Shown: positions 27,591 through 40,488, counted from the stretch's first letter. The stretch: 64,000 nucleotides of DNA from Theodoxus fluviatilis (GCA_034096865.1 JAWQFJ010002804.1:1-64000), one strand, 5' to 3'. A program made the numbers and translations. Notes: a model not told the origin generated them from the sequence alone.

Positions 27591-27640
27591 GTGATGGTGA
27601 TGGTGATGGTGGTGGTGGTGGTGGTGGTGGTGGTGGTGGA
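27549..27640. repeat. (ATG)n/(GTG)n repeat
   Basis: Triplet array drifting from ATG to GTG. It directly abuts the tail end of ATCC-tail copy G and may have grown from that tail. Confidence 0.9.
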
Positions 27641-27850
27641 GTTTTACGGCCTATCAGCCTTTTTAGGCTATGTAGAGCCATTGATCACGAAAATGCTAGA
27701 GCTGGTTAGAGTAAGAGCAAGACAAATGTTGATTTCCCATGTTGTTCGCCGCTTATGAATCCCGTAGGGAGATAGGTGGCTTCTTACCTCCAACCCACAG
27801 GAGCCGGTATGTTTCGACCCCAAACCTTTATACTGGTTTTTAGCTTCTTT
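27641..27850 (-). repeat. ATCC-tail retroposon, copy G
   Basis: AGTTTTACGGCCTATCAGCC, TAGGCTATGTAGAGCC, GCCGCTTATGAATCCCGTAG and AACCCACAGGAG occur in family order. The far (5') end contains GGTTTGGGGTCGAAAC on the minus strand, a possible tRNA B-box relic. Confidence 0.75.
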
Positions 27851-29267
27851 CTGTAATACAGTGCGTCACACCACACCACCCCACCCCCCAACCCCCACCC
27901 CCACCCACGAAAGAAAAGAATAAAGAAAAATAGGAAAAACCTACTCCGTATAAACCTTGAACTCTAGTGGCCTGAAGCACACTAAACCTCAAGTACATTG
28001 CGTCACTAATCGCAGTAAGCACTGCGAAATAAATCCGCAACCTTGTTTTCATTTTCCACTGCTTTCATCCCCATCCCGTCCCTCTCTCCTCTGGTTTTCA
28101 CTGTCCTGTCCTTTCCCCACAACGCATGTACTCTCCTCCCTTTCCCGTCCTCTCCCCACCATACTCCCTTCCCTGGTCCGTCCTCTCCCCACCATTCTCC
28201 CCTCCCTGGCCCGTCCTCTCCCCACCATACTCCCCTCACTGATCCGCTGTGACTTGTGCGCTGAAGTCTAGCCACCGCCGCCATCACCTCCACTTTCTTC
28301 TTCTCGCTCATATGCACACACTCCTCATTACCCTTCACCCTACCCAAAATGCACTCCTATTAGCGATTACGACACTCGAGATGACAGACGGCTCGAGGAC
28401 GTTTGCTCAACACAAACAAGCCTGCTGGCAACTCCAAACAGGCCTATATCTCGCCCCCTCCTTCCCTGTCCCCATCCTCCTCCTTGCCTTGGATCCGAGT
28501 CATCCGGGGGCCAGCACTTGCAGTCCCTCTCCCCAGAAAGAACAAAAAATCATGAGAGGGGTAGAAGAGTTCTGAACCTAAAACATTTCATCGCCTCAAT
28601 TCTTCTGTCACCTCAGCCTCCTTCTAAGCTTTCTGTCCTTCTTTGCCTCTCCTTGAGCTGAAATTCCACTTTAGAGAGAATTAAGTTCTCATCAACGATG
28701 CTTTTCCCTCTCCACCCTTGTCCAAAGCAACATTAACATTTTGTGTCCCTCACTGAAATACCGAGCCTTCTCCTTTCCCCCACCCCCAACCCCCTCACAC
28801 TTCTTCACAGAGTGTTCAGATGACCAGGGTTCAATGGTGAAATGGGACTGGCAAAACTAATAATTTCCGCAGATTTCGTCTACATCCCTTGGCCATGGGA
28901 GGTTTCCGTATTTAAAAAAAAACTATATTCCATAGGATACATCCACATAATTAATTTTGAACACTGCATGTGAACAATAACTATGACAAGATTTTGAATC
29001 GTCTATGTCAAAGCGCGTTCATTGATTACCAATCTCTAAGAAGTTTGTTTATTAATCGTACACTGTACTCGTATCTGATCAATGTATCTCCAAGGACATT
29101 ATGGCTACAGAGAAAAGAAAGAGATGCAAACAGCTGTGTTATTCAGATTTCCCCCTCCCATCCCGCTTCCCTCCATCCCCCACCCTCCAAGTTATTTGCA
29201 CAAACACTCAAGTTACATTGGTTGCTTTTTAAAATAATACTTTGACAAACATGCTACCATAGACAAC
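27851..29267. other. Intergenic, pyrimidine-rich
   Basis: Apart from the 33-bp repeat at 28145-28243 nothing is recognised. Several short C/T-rich stretches occur. Confidence 0.5.
28145..28243. repeat. 33-bp tandem repeat, 3 copies
   Basis: CCGTCCTCTCCCCACCAT recurs at 28145, 28178 and 28211, an exact 33-bp period with few substitutions. Confidence 0.9.
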
Positions 29268-29340
29268 GCGGGACATGGTAGCTCAGCTGGGAGAGCATTT
29301 TGGGCACCCGCCGAAAGGTTGCGGGTTCAGTCCCCGCCTT
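29268..29340 (+). repeat. tRNA-like SINE head or tRNA pseudogene
   Basis: TAGCTCAGCTGGGAGAGC is a D-arm with A-box and GCGGGTTCAGTCCCCGC a perfect five-pair T-arm with B-box. The anticodon loop lacks U33 and the acceptor strands do not pair, so it is not a functional tRNA. It lies 120 bases upstream of ATCC-tail copy H in the same orientation and may be that family's pol III head. Confidence 0.55.
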
Positions 29341-29460
29341 TAGTTCTACATTTCCTGTCCGTCCCTCGTAGGGCTTCAGCTCTATGTGTTAAAACTTTTC
29401 ACAAGTATTTCCAGTGGAAATACAAAATGCGTAAATATCGTTTAGCTTTTCATCAGTCTG

Positions 29461-29653
29461 TCTCTCCATCATGTGGGCGGGGTGTCAGAATAGACCCACC
29501 GCGTCTCCCTACGCGACACGTAAGAGGCGAATACAGAGGGACATGGGGATTTGATTTGCGCTTACTCTACACTGTTCTTGTGATGTTCGTGCTTAATGGC
29601 CTTACATAGCCTACACTGGCAGATCGGCTGTAAAACTCCATCCATCCATCCAT
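29461..29653 (+). repeat. ATCC-tail retroposon, copy H
   Basis: ATAGACCCACCGCGTCTCCC, CACGTAAGAGGCGAAT, CTTAATGGCCTTACATAGCC and GTAAAACTCCATCCATCC, with a CATC-repeat tail at 29640-29653. Confidence 0.85.
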
Positions 29654-29897
29654 CACCCATGAAGAGTGCGTGTCCTTGTAATTCATCATGATCTCAAGTG
29701 TCTCAGCACTGCAGACGTCAGACTTCCCCATTAGATCGTCTGTTTATGACTCATTTGCTCCACATTTTTAGGGCGAGTCATGTCCTCTGTTATGTGAGGT
29801 GAACGCCATTTGCAACAAGACCACTTCAAAGTTTGAAACCACAGAAACGAAAAATGTTCTGTCTCAAAGCATAGTCATGTAGTGGAAGGTAGAGATG

Positions 29898-29928
<31 letters not shown>

Positions 29929-30154
29929 CTTTTTCTTCTTCTTCTTCTTCTTCTTCTTCTTCTTCTTCTTCTTCTTCTTCTTCTTCTTCTTCTTCTTCTT
30001 CTTCTTCTTCTTCTTCTGCTTCTCCTTCTGCTTCTCCTTCTCCTTCTCCTTCTCCTTCCTCTTCCTCTTCCTCTTCCTCTTCTTCTTCTTCGTCGTCGTC
30101 GTCGTCGTCCTCCTCCTCCTCCTCCTCCTCCTCCTCCTCCTCCTCCTCCTCCTC

Positions 30155-30185
<31 letters not shown>

Positions 30186-30288
30186 TCCCCCTTCTCCTCC
30201 CCCTCCTCCTCCCCCTCCCCCTCCGCCTCCCCCTCCCCCTCCCCCTCCGCCTCCTCCTCCCCCTCCTCCTTCTCCTCCTCCTCCCCCC

Positions 30289-30385
<97 letters not shown>

Positions 30386-30386
30386 C
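29898..30386. repeat. 490-bp pyrimidine-rich composite (TTC)n-(TCG)5-(TCC)n-(TC)n
   Basis: The plus strand is nearly all C and T: about 40 TTC units with CTG/CTCC variants, five TCG units, about 27 TCC units, a C-rich imperfect part and about 45 TC units. Long poly-F, poly-S and poly-L frames are artefacts. Confidence 0.95.
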
Positions 30387-32819
30387 TAAAAAAAATTTTT
30401 AGCTCGCGCTTTTGTCAGTAGTAATAATACAGGATTCGAGAGAAATCTTTGAATGTCTAATGTCACCCTGATTCAACATCACTAACCAGGAAACTAACGA
30501 AACAGACTGTGCGTCACAAGAAATATTTATTTGTTCTTTTCCAGGCCCCATTCAAAACTCGTTCGTATTTTCTGCACTTTGTAATGGAATGTGAGTTAGA
30601 TGTATATTTTGGGGCTTGCAGTCTTTCCAATCTCTTCCAGTCAAGTGGCTGACATCAGGACAAGGATAACCGAAATTCCTCATCTTTTGGATACAAAGTG
30701 AGCCTGGTCTCGACTATCAACATAGTAAAATTGTCGTCTGCCTTTGCATTTGCACTTCCTGAAGCCTTCCATTTGCAAGTTAAAGCAGTAAGTGGCTGTT
30801 GTCTGCACTGCTCTCAATTGCATCTACGCAAAGCTCTTCGTGTATGGTTTGAACAGCACTCGAAGGGGAAATGTGGCAACTAGGGCAACGGTGTTTCAGC
30901 CCCTCGAGGGATGAAGAAATGCGTAGCAGTGACTGATGTGTAGAGTAAGACACCTTAGGGAAAGATAGCAACACCCCCCCACCCCCACCCACACCCCCCA
31001 CACACACACCGTGAAGAGGAAGTAGGTGTGCTCAACCACAGACAGCTATCTCAATCTCTCAACCGACTTCCGTGGTGTTTTGTTGTTAGCTCAGGAAGCC
31101 CAGACCTAGCTTCCCATAGGTAAGACTCGATAAGGTTGCCAAAAGTAGGTAAGGTTGGTAGACACTTTGGTGAAGTTCATGTTTAAATCCTGTTGCACCG
31201 AACGCGACAAAGCGATAATGTTTCTTTGCTTCTGTCGCAAGGAGCCTCTATTTCATAAGTAGGTCCTAATGAGCTACATGATAATATATGGCTGGTATCG
31301 TGTAACTCTGCGGATTCTCCCCAAAGTTCTTTTCTGGTTGGTCGGTTGATCGTTCCGTCGCTGCTTTGTCGCTGACAAATAGACTGTATTTTATTCCAGG
31401 CAGCGAGTTTTTTCTGACGTATGAACAGTCTGCTTGTCGCTTAGTAGCGCCCTGTGCAAAGGGCTTGAAATTGCGCTGAGCGTTGTACTTTTGAGGTGAG
31501 CAGAAAAATAACCCGATGATGTAGACTTTTCAGCTTGCATTAACTTCACTAGTAGCATGGATCTTTAAAAAAAATCATCACAATTTTATTTAAGATATAT
31601 AGTTTGTCATGCTAAAGCTTCCGCTCCATAAGTGTGCTGCGTCTGGAGCTCATATAATGGAGCCTTCTCCTCAGTTTCCGGTAGAAGTACTTGAAGTTGG
31701 GCATTCTGAAGAAGCATGCGTCATCTGGTGTACTGATGTTGATTCAAGTCAACTCTAAAGTCTACTCGGGGATTGACTTTCGCGCCATACACCAAAACAA
31801 TCCCCAAAGAGGGTGTAAAATGTTTTGGTGGCCTGGTTATCAGTCGTCTGTTTTTCGAAGGCTTCAACTACACCGTGACTACACGTACCTATATGTGGAG
31901 AACAGCGGCAAGGGTGACTGTAATTGTTTCAGGACCGTTTGATTGGGTCCAGTAAGATATCTTCTGCATTATTACTGTGGACTGAAATTGATACAGTGTT
32001 AGATCTGTTGTTGTTTTTTTTAATTTACGACTGACAGCTCAACTATGATGCTGTGTCTTACAAAACATCTCCTGGCGCCTTCGTTTGAACAACAAAAATT
32101 GTAGTGCACCTGTGGAGATCACACCAGTTGAGTTTGTCACCATAGTGAGTATAAAATATCGTGAAGAAACTTGATTGTTTTAGTTGAAACCGAAGACTTC
32201 GTGATCGGGTGATGAAGGGAGATAACAATATCTGCTGTCAGAATTCATTTTGACATGCTTGCAAATGTTGTTTGTGTATGGATGCTCAAACCATCGACAT
32301 GTCCCTGCATCTATTGCCATGACTTTCATTTCCAAAGATGGAAGTTGCACCATGTTGCTGTATCAAATGATGGATGGTGCAAACTGTTTAATACTGCGTG
32401 GACTTCACTATCATAACATCTCAGAGTTACTTTGACCTTGTTCTAATTCAAAGTCCATGTCGAAGTCAACAATCATTGGCGCCAGACAAATCACACGTTG
32501 CGTTAGTTCAGGACAAATCGTCATGCCGTTGCTGTTGCGAAATGTTGAAACTAACCATTCTATTGCAAGGATTGCTCAATCACTAAGTGACTCGATCCGA
32601 GGTCGGTCACTGCGCTGTTGCTGTGTATTGATGTACGTGTCTCAATGGACGTTGTACATGGGCCATGGAGACCGGGTCTCTGCGTTGCTGTTTGGGAGCT
32701 GTTTGTGTTTATGCAGCCTGCAGGCTGGAAGGTTCACTCAGCACCTTTGTCTGCTCGTTGTGATAACGTCTAGCGCTGGATCACCATGAGCTGTAGAGTT
32801 CCCTCTCGATACGCACACG
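30387..32819. other. Intergenic, nothing recognised
   Basis: Unique sequence on both strands. Open frames of 60-110 codons match no known family. Confidence 0.5.
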
Positions 32820-33088
32820 TGTGTTTGTGTGCGCTTTTGTTTCTGTGTATGTGCATGTGTGTGTATGTGTGTGTGTGTGTGTGTTTGTATGTATGTGTAT
32901 TTGTGCGTGTGTGTATGTATATGTGTGTGTGTGCTTGTATGTGTATTTGTGCGTATGTGTGTGTTTGTATGTATGTATGTGTGTTTATATGTGTATATGT
33001 GTGTGTGTGTGTGTTTGTATGTATGTGTATTTGTGCGTATGTGTGTATATGTATGTGTATAATTTTGTCCGTATGTGTGTGTATGTGG

Positions 33089-33181
<93 letters not shown>
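32820..33181. repeat. (GT)n/(GTAT)n then (GA)n compound microsatellite
   Basis: About 290 bases of GT with GTAT and TTTGTGCGT interruptions, then about 35 GA units at 33111-33181. Confidence 0.95.
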
Positions 33182-33184
<3 letters not shown>

Positions 33185-35588
33185 GACTTTAGGAACTTAT
33201 AACTGTAAAACCGAGCCGGCACTAGCATGAAATAGAATATTCATGTATTCATTGACCGGATTGCTAACGGGGGAATATTTTTGCCGTGCTGTAGAAATGA
33301 GATGAAGGTGTCTACAGAATGGAACTGCATGGACAGCATTCAGTTGTGGAGCCGTTACCTAGGGCTTGGTAACAGGGTTTAGGTATGGGAATTGGAGAGG
33401 AACTGATCATCATTAAATTTGATAGAATTATGAGATGGATTTCACATGTAACATGAAGTGAGAGATCGGAATTCAAAGCAAATTTACGAATGCGATGGCT
33501 TGGTGATAAAATGACACTAACTTCAACTGAGACGTTTTGTTGCAACAATATGCCCTCTAGTTATGGCAATGTATTGTCTCTCATAGGAATATTGCCTTAC
33601 TGATTCCAGTGCTAGAAGGGAACGTTTGCCGCAAACAGGACCATCAATCAGCCTGGAGATCCGAGGCGCTTGGAGTGGTACTACCCTGTCTTGTTATGGT
33701 ATTGTATTGCCTCCGTGAGATAATTACCATACAGCACTCAATGCTGGAAGGGGACGTAAGTCTGCAGAAAACACGACCATCAGTCAGCCTGGAGGCCCAA
33801 GGTGGGAAGACGCAAGCCTTTGTGAACGTAATAGTCGTCTGTTGAGTGCTGCTCCCCTTGCCGGGCTTGTTTTCCGAAGCAGACCCGTCAGGTGTGAGCA
33901 CGAACTGGATGCCCTCGTGTCTGCCTTTGTGAGTCCTCAACGAGTCACGATTCGTCATGATCTCAGATCCCCTGACACTCCAGCTGAAATGAGCTGAGGC
34001 AGCAGGTATGTTTGCAAGCAGAAGGTAACGATTGTGGAGGTATTATGTCAAATGCTGTCACAGAGGTTATTGCCTCATTTTAGTCTGTACAAGGGCTCTG
34101 CTGACGGCAGTTATGCCGGATTTAATGAACACAAACACGCACTGCATTTTTTCGCTTGGCCCATAGACTTTGTAGTATTCACTGCGCGTCCCTCCCAGCG
34201 CCAGCTGTGATGAATTAGATTGACATTGAATGGACTTTGATTTTGAGCGTTGAGAATTCAACAACTTTTCGCATTTGTGGATCGGGTTCGGATACCTCGC
34301 TAGACCTGTCCACTAACGAGCATAGAATTATGCATTTCATCCGCCTGAAGGACCATTTTAGAATACATGAAAAGCTTCCTTCATTGGGGAACTGTTTGGT
34401 TGGAAATGTATTCACGCCAGGATGGTTTTGTTGACTCTTTAAATAAAAGATTACATAAAACATTAAGCCACATTCAGACACATAGGATAGTGGGTGACAG
34501 GCTGGTCGCATTCTACGCCTCAGTGCAAGGTTAGAACAAAAACATAATCAGTAAGGTATAATGGTGAAGGTCATGGCTGGGCAAGCGATGCTCTCAGAGA
34601 GACGAACACAAACTGAAGTTCGTCCTTTGAAACCACCGAGGTATGACGGCCTTTGTGCAAACAAAGATCTATTGATTATGACTCAACAAAAGCACTGCAC
34701 ACCTCGGTCTGTCAATCAGCGTTCCAAAACACGCGACCTGTTCACCTCCCACATCGCAAACACCATCGACCAGGCAAAACTCTGTAGATCGAAAGGCCGA
34801 TACGTAAGTTTGGAGGAGATTTCGCGATTTTAGTGTCTGTTGTGAACTGGTGGTGTCAGGGTAGGGGAAATACTGCATTAGGTACTCTTTCTCGACGTGT
34901 TGACACATTTTTGTAATAGCAATGCTGCCGTTCAGGGTTGTATGTATGAATATAACAAGATTTGGATCAGTGTTAGTGATAGGGCCTAAGCAAGTGAGCA
35001 TTTGTAAAAGTCGTTGCCACCGATTGAAAACATCACTGTTTTTGCAAAGAGCAATGCCTTCCTCGACTTCAAAGTCGTGTTATTTTTTCATTCCATCATC
35101 AGACACCCCACCTCCATCCCCCATTCTAGCACTCGAGAGACACTGCATGCATGAAATACACGGGGGTGCTTTCCATCTGAAATCTACCTTTCTTTTCATG
35201 GGACACTGGACCTATGGAATTTTGCCACTGGCCTGGAGCAGAAAGGAGAAGATCGAACGCAGAAGCTCCTTTCATCGACATCTGGCTTGGATCCAGCTTA
35301 CCATCTATTTACGGTACTTGATGGCGCTGATCTTGGAGAGTGAAAGTCACTGCACCCTGGCATTTAGTGTCAACACAACACGTGACTTTGGTCTCTCCCT
35401 GTAGCTGTCTGTTGTGCTCCGGCTCAACCATTGGCTCTTGAAGGAGAGGTCATGTCCTTTAAAACGCCTGTGCTCTTCAGATGACTCTAGAGCTACTACA
35501 GTGCAACACACACTGTCTTGTTGACCAAAAGTTATCTGAAAGAAGATAGGCACATTTCATTCTGTCCTCCATCTCTCTTTGCTTTCAC
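33182..35588. other. Intergenic, only a diverged tandem duplication recognised
   Basis: No gene was identified. The frame at 34561-34833 (90 codons) has no domain I can recognise. Confidence 0.45.
33570..33805. repeat. Diverged tandem duplication, ~125-bp unit
   Basis: GTATTGTCTC, GAAGGGAACGT, ACCATCAATCAGCCTGGAG in the first unit recur as GTATTGCCTC, GAAGGGGACGT, ACCATCAGTCAGCCTGGAG in the second. Confidence 0.65.
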
Positions 35589-35863
35589 CGCCCCCCCGTC
35601 CCCCGTCCCCCGCCCCCCCCCCCCCCCCCCCACCCCCCTCTCCTCAGGTCGTATTTTATTAAATTGAATATGAATGCGTATCCATTAGAATATGAATATA
35701 CATATTTGCGTGACCATTTTGATGGGCAATGCATAACATTGGATTTAGTTGCCGACGCCAAAATATGAATTTAGATATATGTAGAATACTGCTAAAAGTC
35801 AAATTGTTCAGTATTTTACTGGCAGGGGGGTGGGGGTGGGGGGGGGGGGGGGGGGGGGGGGGG
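35589..35863. repeat. Opposed poly-C and poly-G runs
   Basis: A C-rich run (35589-35637) and a near-uninterrupted G run (about 35826-35863) lie about 190 bases apart and could pair on one strand. Such homopolymers are also prone to sequencing error. Confidence 0.75.
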
Positions 35864-38314
35864 CATATCTGCAGGAGTTGCTGTACGAGTTGTACGCATA
35901 GCATTTAAATCTTCTATACACATGCGACCATGCTGCAGTGTACGCGCTTGGCACATAACAATCAGACTTGTGCCAAGTCCAATGTGTTTTGCCGCTTTGT
36001 CCACTAGACCTGGGCACACAGCCTCATTCAGCGTGGCTGGGACTAGTGAATATAGTATATCTCTGTGTTCAGAATGACACAGCCTCTGTCCCTTTGCCAT
36101 TTGCACAGCATCGCAACAGCTTTGCACTGCTGTCTGACTCCCGCATGAACACTTAGACACGTCATCTCCACCCACCCCCCTCCCCCTCCTCCCCCACCTC
36201 TTTGGCGACCCATCCCTCTACCCTTCTACCCCTACGTTGCATATACCTCCACTCTTTTCTCTCTCTAACCCCTCCCCCGCTCTCCCCCCTCTACCCCTTT
36301 CTCCCCCCCACCCCCCAATCCCTCCATCCTAGCTACATCTGCAACCCTTTTCAACCCCTCTTCTCCTCTCATCCACTTTCATTGCCCCACCCCAAACATG
36401 CATCTACCACCCCTCACTGCCTCTTCTTCCCCCTCCACCCACCTCTAGATGCATCTGCCACCACTCTCTACCCCATCCCACTCGTGCATCCACTTTCATT
36501 CCACTTCAAGCCTTCAAAACTACCTCAACGCCTCATGGCATACCAGTTGCTGCCCTTGGCAGAGGATGTGCCACCACCATCCACCCCCTCCATCATTTCC
36601 ACACAGCCTCATGTGTGCACATCCCCCCCCCCCCCCCCCCCTTCTCAACATGCATCAACCACCACCTTCTACTCTTTCCCCAAATGATGTCAACAGCCAA
36701 CCTACATGTATGTCAGACCAGTCGGAGTGAAACATGATCTGGACACTTTTGGCGTAAGAGCTGCCGTCTTCTCCTGTAGACAACACAATTATTTATCAAG
36801 ACCTCGAGCTTTCTCCGTCGTTCCATTGCATGAAGGAAAAAACCCACTTGCCCTTTGACACGCTGTTATCTTACAATCTATCATTCTATGGCCTGTGCAA
36901 CACCTTTCCTTTCCCACAACGTCGTGCTTTTGTGGTTAGGACTGCTCTCAGCTGACTGACCTACATCTCACTGTTGGATCAATCTGAATTGTTACCTACC
37001 TCCTTCTTTCTATACTTGAAATAATCTACTTTGCCTCTCACCCCAACGCCCCCAACCCCACCCCCTTCCCACCGATCCATCCTTCTCTCCCTTCCCACCC
37101 TCTTTCCTTTCCCCTCATCCTCTTCATTCCCCTGACAAAATGTCTATAAAAATTCTCAAATAACGTTCCTGCTCATACACTACCCCTCCCCCCTCCCCCA
37201 CCCCACCCCACCACCACCCTCCACCACCCTCCAACCCCCTCCCTAAATGCCGTCTTTTGCAAAACGTGTTGCCTAGCTAAGGTGATCGAATGGTTTGTGA
37301 ACCACTCCCAGTCACGAAGTTTCCCTGTCGTTGTAAGGAAAGGATCGTAGAAATGACATTAAAGGCACGAGAATGCCAATGGATGCAGTCTGTGATGGGA
37401 CACAAGCTGATCGAGAGGTAGCACGGCTAGAGACGTACATACGCTGAGCCGACTCCGTCTGGGTGAATCATCGAGGTTTTGCTGTTGTCTCCACATTGCA
37501 GACACAAAACAAAAAAAGAAGTTTAAAACATCAAGCACAACATGGAAGGCCGAGCTGATTGGTGATATCAACTCTAATCCTGACTTGAGCTTGGTTCTGA
37601 AAAGCCTCCACGAGTATTTGCTTTCCAGGCAGCGTTTGATATCAGAGGACTATAATTCTATCAGGATTCTCGATAGCACTTATTTTCCTGCGGTAATGTG
37701 TGCATAATTATGTATCTCCACCTAGACCGACCAAACATTGCCTTCGTATTCAAAGAGGAACACACAAGGCGCCTCGCAAATCATAAAGGTTTTTTAATCC
37801 CACGAGGACTTTTCTAATGGTAGGAAGCTCTGATCGAGGCGATGGTGCAAACTGGTTTTCGCGTCTTCAATACTGCGAGACTCTCGGCCTTGATGACTAG
37901 GTACACTTTGACACTATTCAAAACCTGTTTGATCCCTGTCTCCATAATGGTGCAATAAAAGGCAATGTGTGCACTGCTGTGTTCAATCTCTGGAACTCTG
38001 GTCAATATTAGAGATTTCCACACCACCGTTTGCTTCGAGTGCAGTACACGTGTGTCTTGTCTCTGCAGGGACGTGTACAAGTACTTGTCATCGCTTAGTG
38101 TGAGTTTGCTTGGATAGATTTGATATGTATGATTGAATCTTGTGTATACGTTCTTGTGTGCATGTACGAGTTTGCACATGTGTGCACCTGTGACATTATA
38201 GGCCTACATGTGGGCATATACGTGTATTCGTGTCTGCTTTTTAATATCTGAATGATTGCAAACCACAATAGTAAACATCTGGTAAATTCCTTTATTCTTA
38301 CCAGGAGGACGTCA
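35864..38314. other. Intergenic, C-rich patches
   Basis: C-rich stretches at about 36,170-36,470, 36,620-36,645 and 37,040-37,250; no gene or known repeat family. Confidence 0.5.
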
Positions 38315-38357
38315 GTCCTATCAAAGATTATAGGTTACCTATAATCTTTGGTCCTAT
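38315..38357. repeat. 29-bp palindrome flanked by 7-bp direct repeats
   Basis: CAAAGATTATAGGT (38322-38335), one central T, then its exact complement ACCTATAATCTTTG (38337-38350). GTCCTAT is repeated immediately on both sides (38315-38321 and 38351-38357). Confidence 0.9.
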
Positions 38358-38939
38358 GTACACGGAAAACAAACGGTCTGATGATCAGAGGCATAAAAGT
38401 ATTAATCTTGTTTTATTCTATTAGAGTCGGTGAAGAGCTACCTGAGACAAGTAACAACTGCAATACGTCATCACGCCGCTATCTGCAGCAGAACTGAGGC
38501 AACAACAACAGGACCTGTGAATGGTTTAATGGGAGTGTTCGAGGCCTCCCTCTCTGGAAGCCATCCATTGTTTTGCAGGACACGCTGATGTCTCTTGAGT
38601 CATCCACGCCTTTGTGGACACAAGGCCATGCTCGACACATTATTGCCCAGACAGGAAGATACAAATCATGCATACGCCTATCTAAGAGACATAGGCTGTT
38701 ATTCAGACTTCTGGCCCCTGTTGACAATGTCTCCATTTCTAATCATTAAAAAATATTCGATGTAGAAAGATTCATCACTAATGAGAAATCTTCGATGTCG
38801 ACATGGCACGAATACGACACACATTGATAAGAGAAACCCCAGAGAAATGCATTTTCTGAGAAACCACAACACTTCTCACACTCAATAGTTGAACGTGCGT
38901 AATGCCATCGCCTAGCATATGTCATCGCCTAACACCCCG

Positions 38940-38942
<3 letters not shown>

Positions 38943-39007
<65 letters not shown>

Positions 39008-39096
39008 CTCTCACTGTCTCTCTCTGTCTGTCTCTCTGGCTCTCTCTGTCTCTCACTGCCTTTCTCTGTCTGTCTCTCTGGCTCTCTCTGCATGTC

Positions 39097-39174
<78 letters not shown>
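38943..39174. repeat. (TC)n microsatellite with (TCTG) interruptions
   Basis: About 230 bases, immediately upstream of a LINE 3' fragment. Confidence 0.95.
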
Positions 39175-39175
<1 letters not shown>

Positions 39176-39507
39176 GAAATCTTTAGAGAAATTTAAATTG
39201 AAACTACATCCTTTTCTTATGCAGTCACCCTAGATACTTTCATCTTATTCTAAATTCACTTTGTGCCTATTTTCAACGTGATATTTTGTTACCACGAATT
39301 GATTGTAACCTGTGTTATTGTGTTCATTTTGTGTGGGATAGAGGATGGGTGGGTGGGTAGGGGTGGGGGATGGGATTGGATTTGTTTCTTTGTTTTCTTG
39401 TTTTAGCAAGGGCTGGATGTAAGATAGGCAGTTATGCCTAATTCATGTATTTCTCTTGAAAAATAAAGTTTAATCAATCTCTCTCTCTTTCTCTCTCTCT
39501 CTCTCTC
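39175..39507 (+). mobile_element. LINE 3'-end fragment ending in (TC)n
   Basis: Begins with the frame SLEKFKLKLHPFLMQ, resembling a LINE C-terminal FK..LK.HLF motif. It continues through GCAAGGGCTGGATGTAAGAT and GGCAGTTATGCCTAATTC to AATAAA (39462-39467), then (TC)n from about 39477 to 39507. The minus-strand segment at 40554-40632 shares CAAGGGCTGAATGTAAGAAT and AGGCA..TGCCTAATTC, supporting one family. Confidence 0.6.
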
Positions 39508-39539
39508 ATTTGCTTCAGTGTAATATGGCATGCTGCTGT

Positions 39540-39766
39540 GCTATTAATCTTCGTATGCGGCCATGACCCAGCATCGGGTTTGAATTCTCCAGAGGGAGTA
39601 GAGTTGGTGTTGGTACCTGATTTTCTGTCACTGTATTTGTTTTCAGGTGCCAGTGACAGATTGATCAAGTGGCTCGGTGATCAGGGGGTAAAGTGTAAAT
39701 TGGTTCGAGACCCATATATGAATAGTGAGTCGCTATATGCAACCACACCTTTACCTTCTAAAAGAG
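39540..39766 (+). mobile_element. tRNA-derived SINE, 5'-truncated copy
   Basis: CAGCATCGGGTTTGAATTCT, GTAGAGTTGGTGTTGGTACC, CAAGTGGCTCGGTGATCAGG, GTCGCTATATGCAACCACAC and CTTTACCTT match the full-length SINE at 17620-18030 (minus). Confidence 0.8.
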
Positions 39767-39843
39767 TAAGGAGCATAAAAGAAAACAACTAAGTAATTAC
39801 GATGATCTGATTCTAGTTTGTGGAAGTTTCTGCCGCAAACAAA

Positions 39844-39888
39844 CAAAGATCGTGTATAATGTAGCCTATAAACTATACGCGATCTTTG
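39844..39888. repeat. 45-bp hairpin
   Basis: CAAAGATCGTGTATA and TATACGCGATCTTTG are inverted repeats with 14 of 15 positions pairing around a 15-base loop. Confidence 0.8.
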
Positions 39889-40485
39889 CTACAAATATAT
39901 GAAGTTTTGGCGCAGTGTTCTAGATAGCTGCAGTCCGGAAAGCAACCCTGCTTTTCACACTAAACCTGGCTGGTTACTCGTGCACAATCGACTCGAGTCC
40001 GAGCACTGCACACCACTGCATTGCAAGACCACGCACGTACGTTCCTGCAAGGCAGCCCACCAATAACACACTCGAGTGCACCGAGCGGCACACCCGATAG
40101 GTCAGGCTCTGTCAACATGAAGCAGACGACATGCATCCGATACGCCCCTAACTCCATCTGCACCCTGACAGATTTGCATTCGAATGTTTCCTTGTAATTT
40201 GAACTGCGTTGCTACAACTGCTGTTCTCTGATATAAAATATACGTCCATTTTTCCTACTCGATCCAAGCCACACGTACGGGTTCAGCACTGCAACCAGCT
40301 TGCATGGTTGTTTGGCAGACAGCCAGAGACCAGTTTCCGTGTGAACCTTCCAAGTTGACGTGTCTGGATTCCCAATCCCACTTTCACCCCAACCTGGCCT
40401 TGAACTGTGCTCTGACCACCCTACACCATGTAAACACAAGCAAGGCTATGCAATACCAAGACTGCAGACCTTTTTGCATGAGGAG

Positions 40486-40488
<3 letters not shown>

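Noticed and set aside
29268..29340. Functional tRNA gene
   Set aside because: No U33, poor anticodon stem, non-pairing acceptor ends.
29882..30421. Poly-Phe/poly-Leu and poly-Ser open frames of 160-180 codons
   Set aside because: Pure consequence of the TTC/TCC/TC tract; no start context, splice signals or non-repeat domain.
34561..34833. 90-codon frame MVKVMAGQAMLSERR...
   Set aside because: Looks protein-like in composition but no family recognised and no neighbouring exons; not reported as a gene.
36202..36730. Proline/serine-rich frames of 93-161 codons
   Set aside because: Products of C-rich low-complexity sequence.
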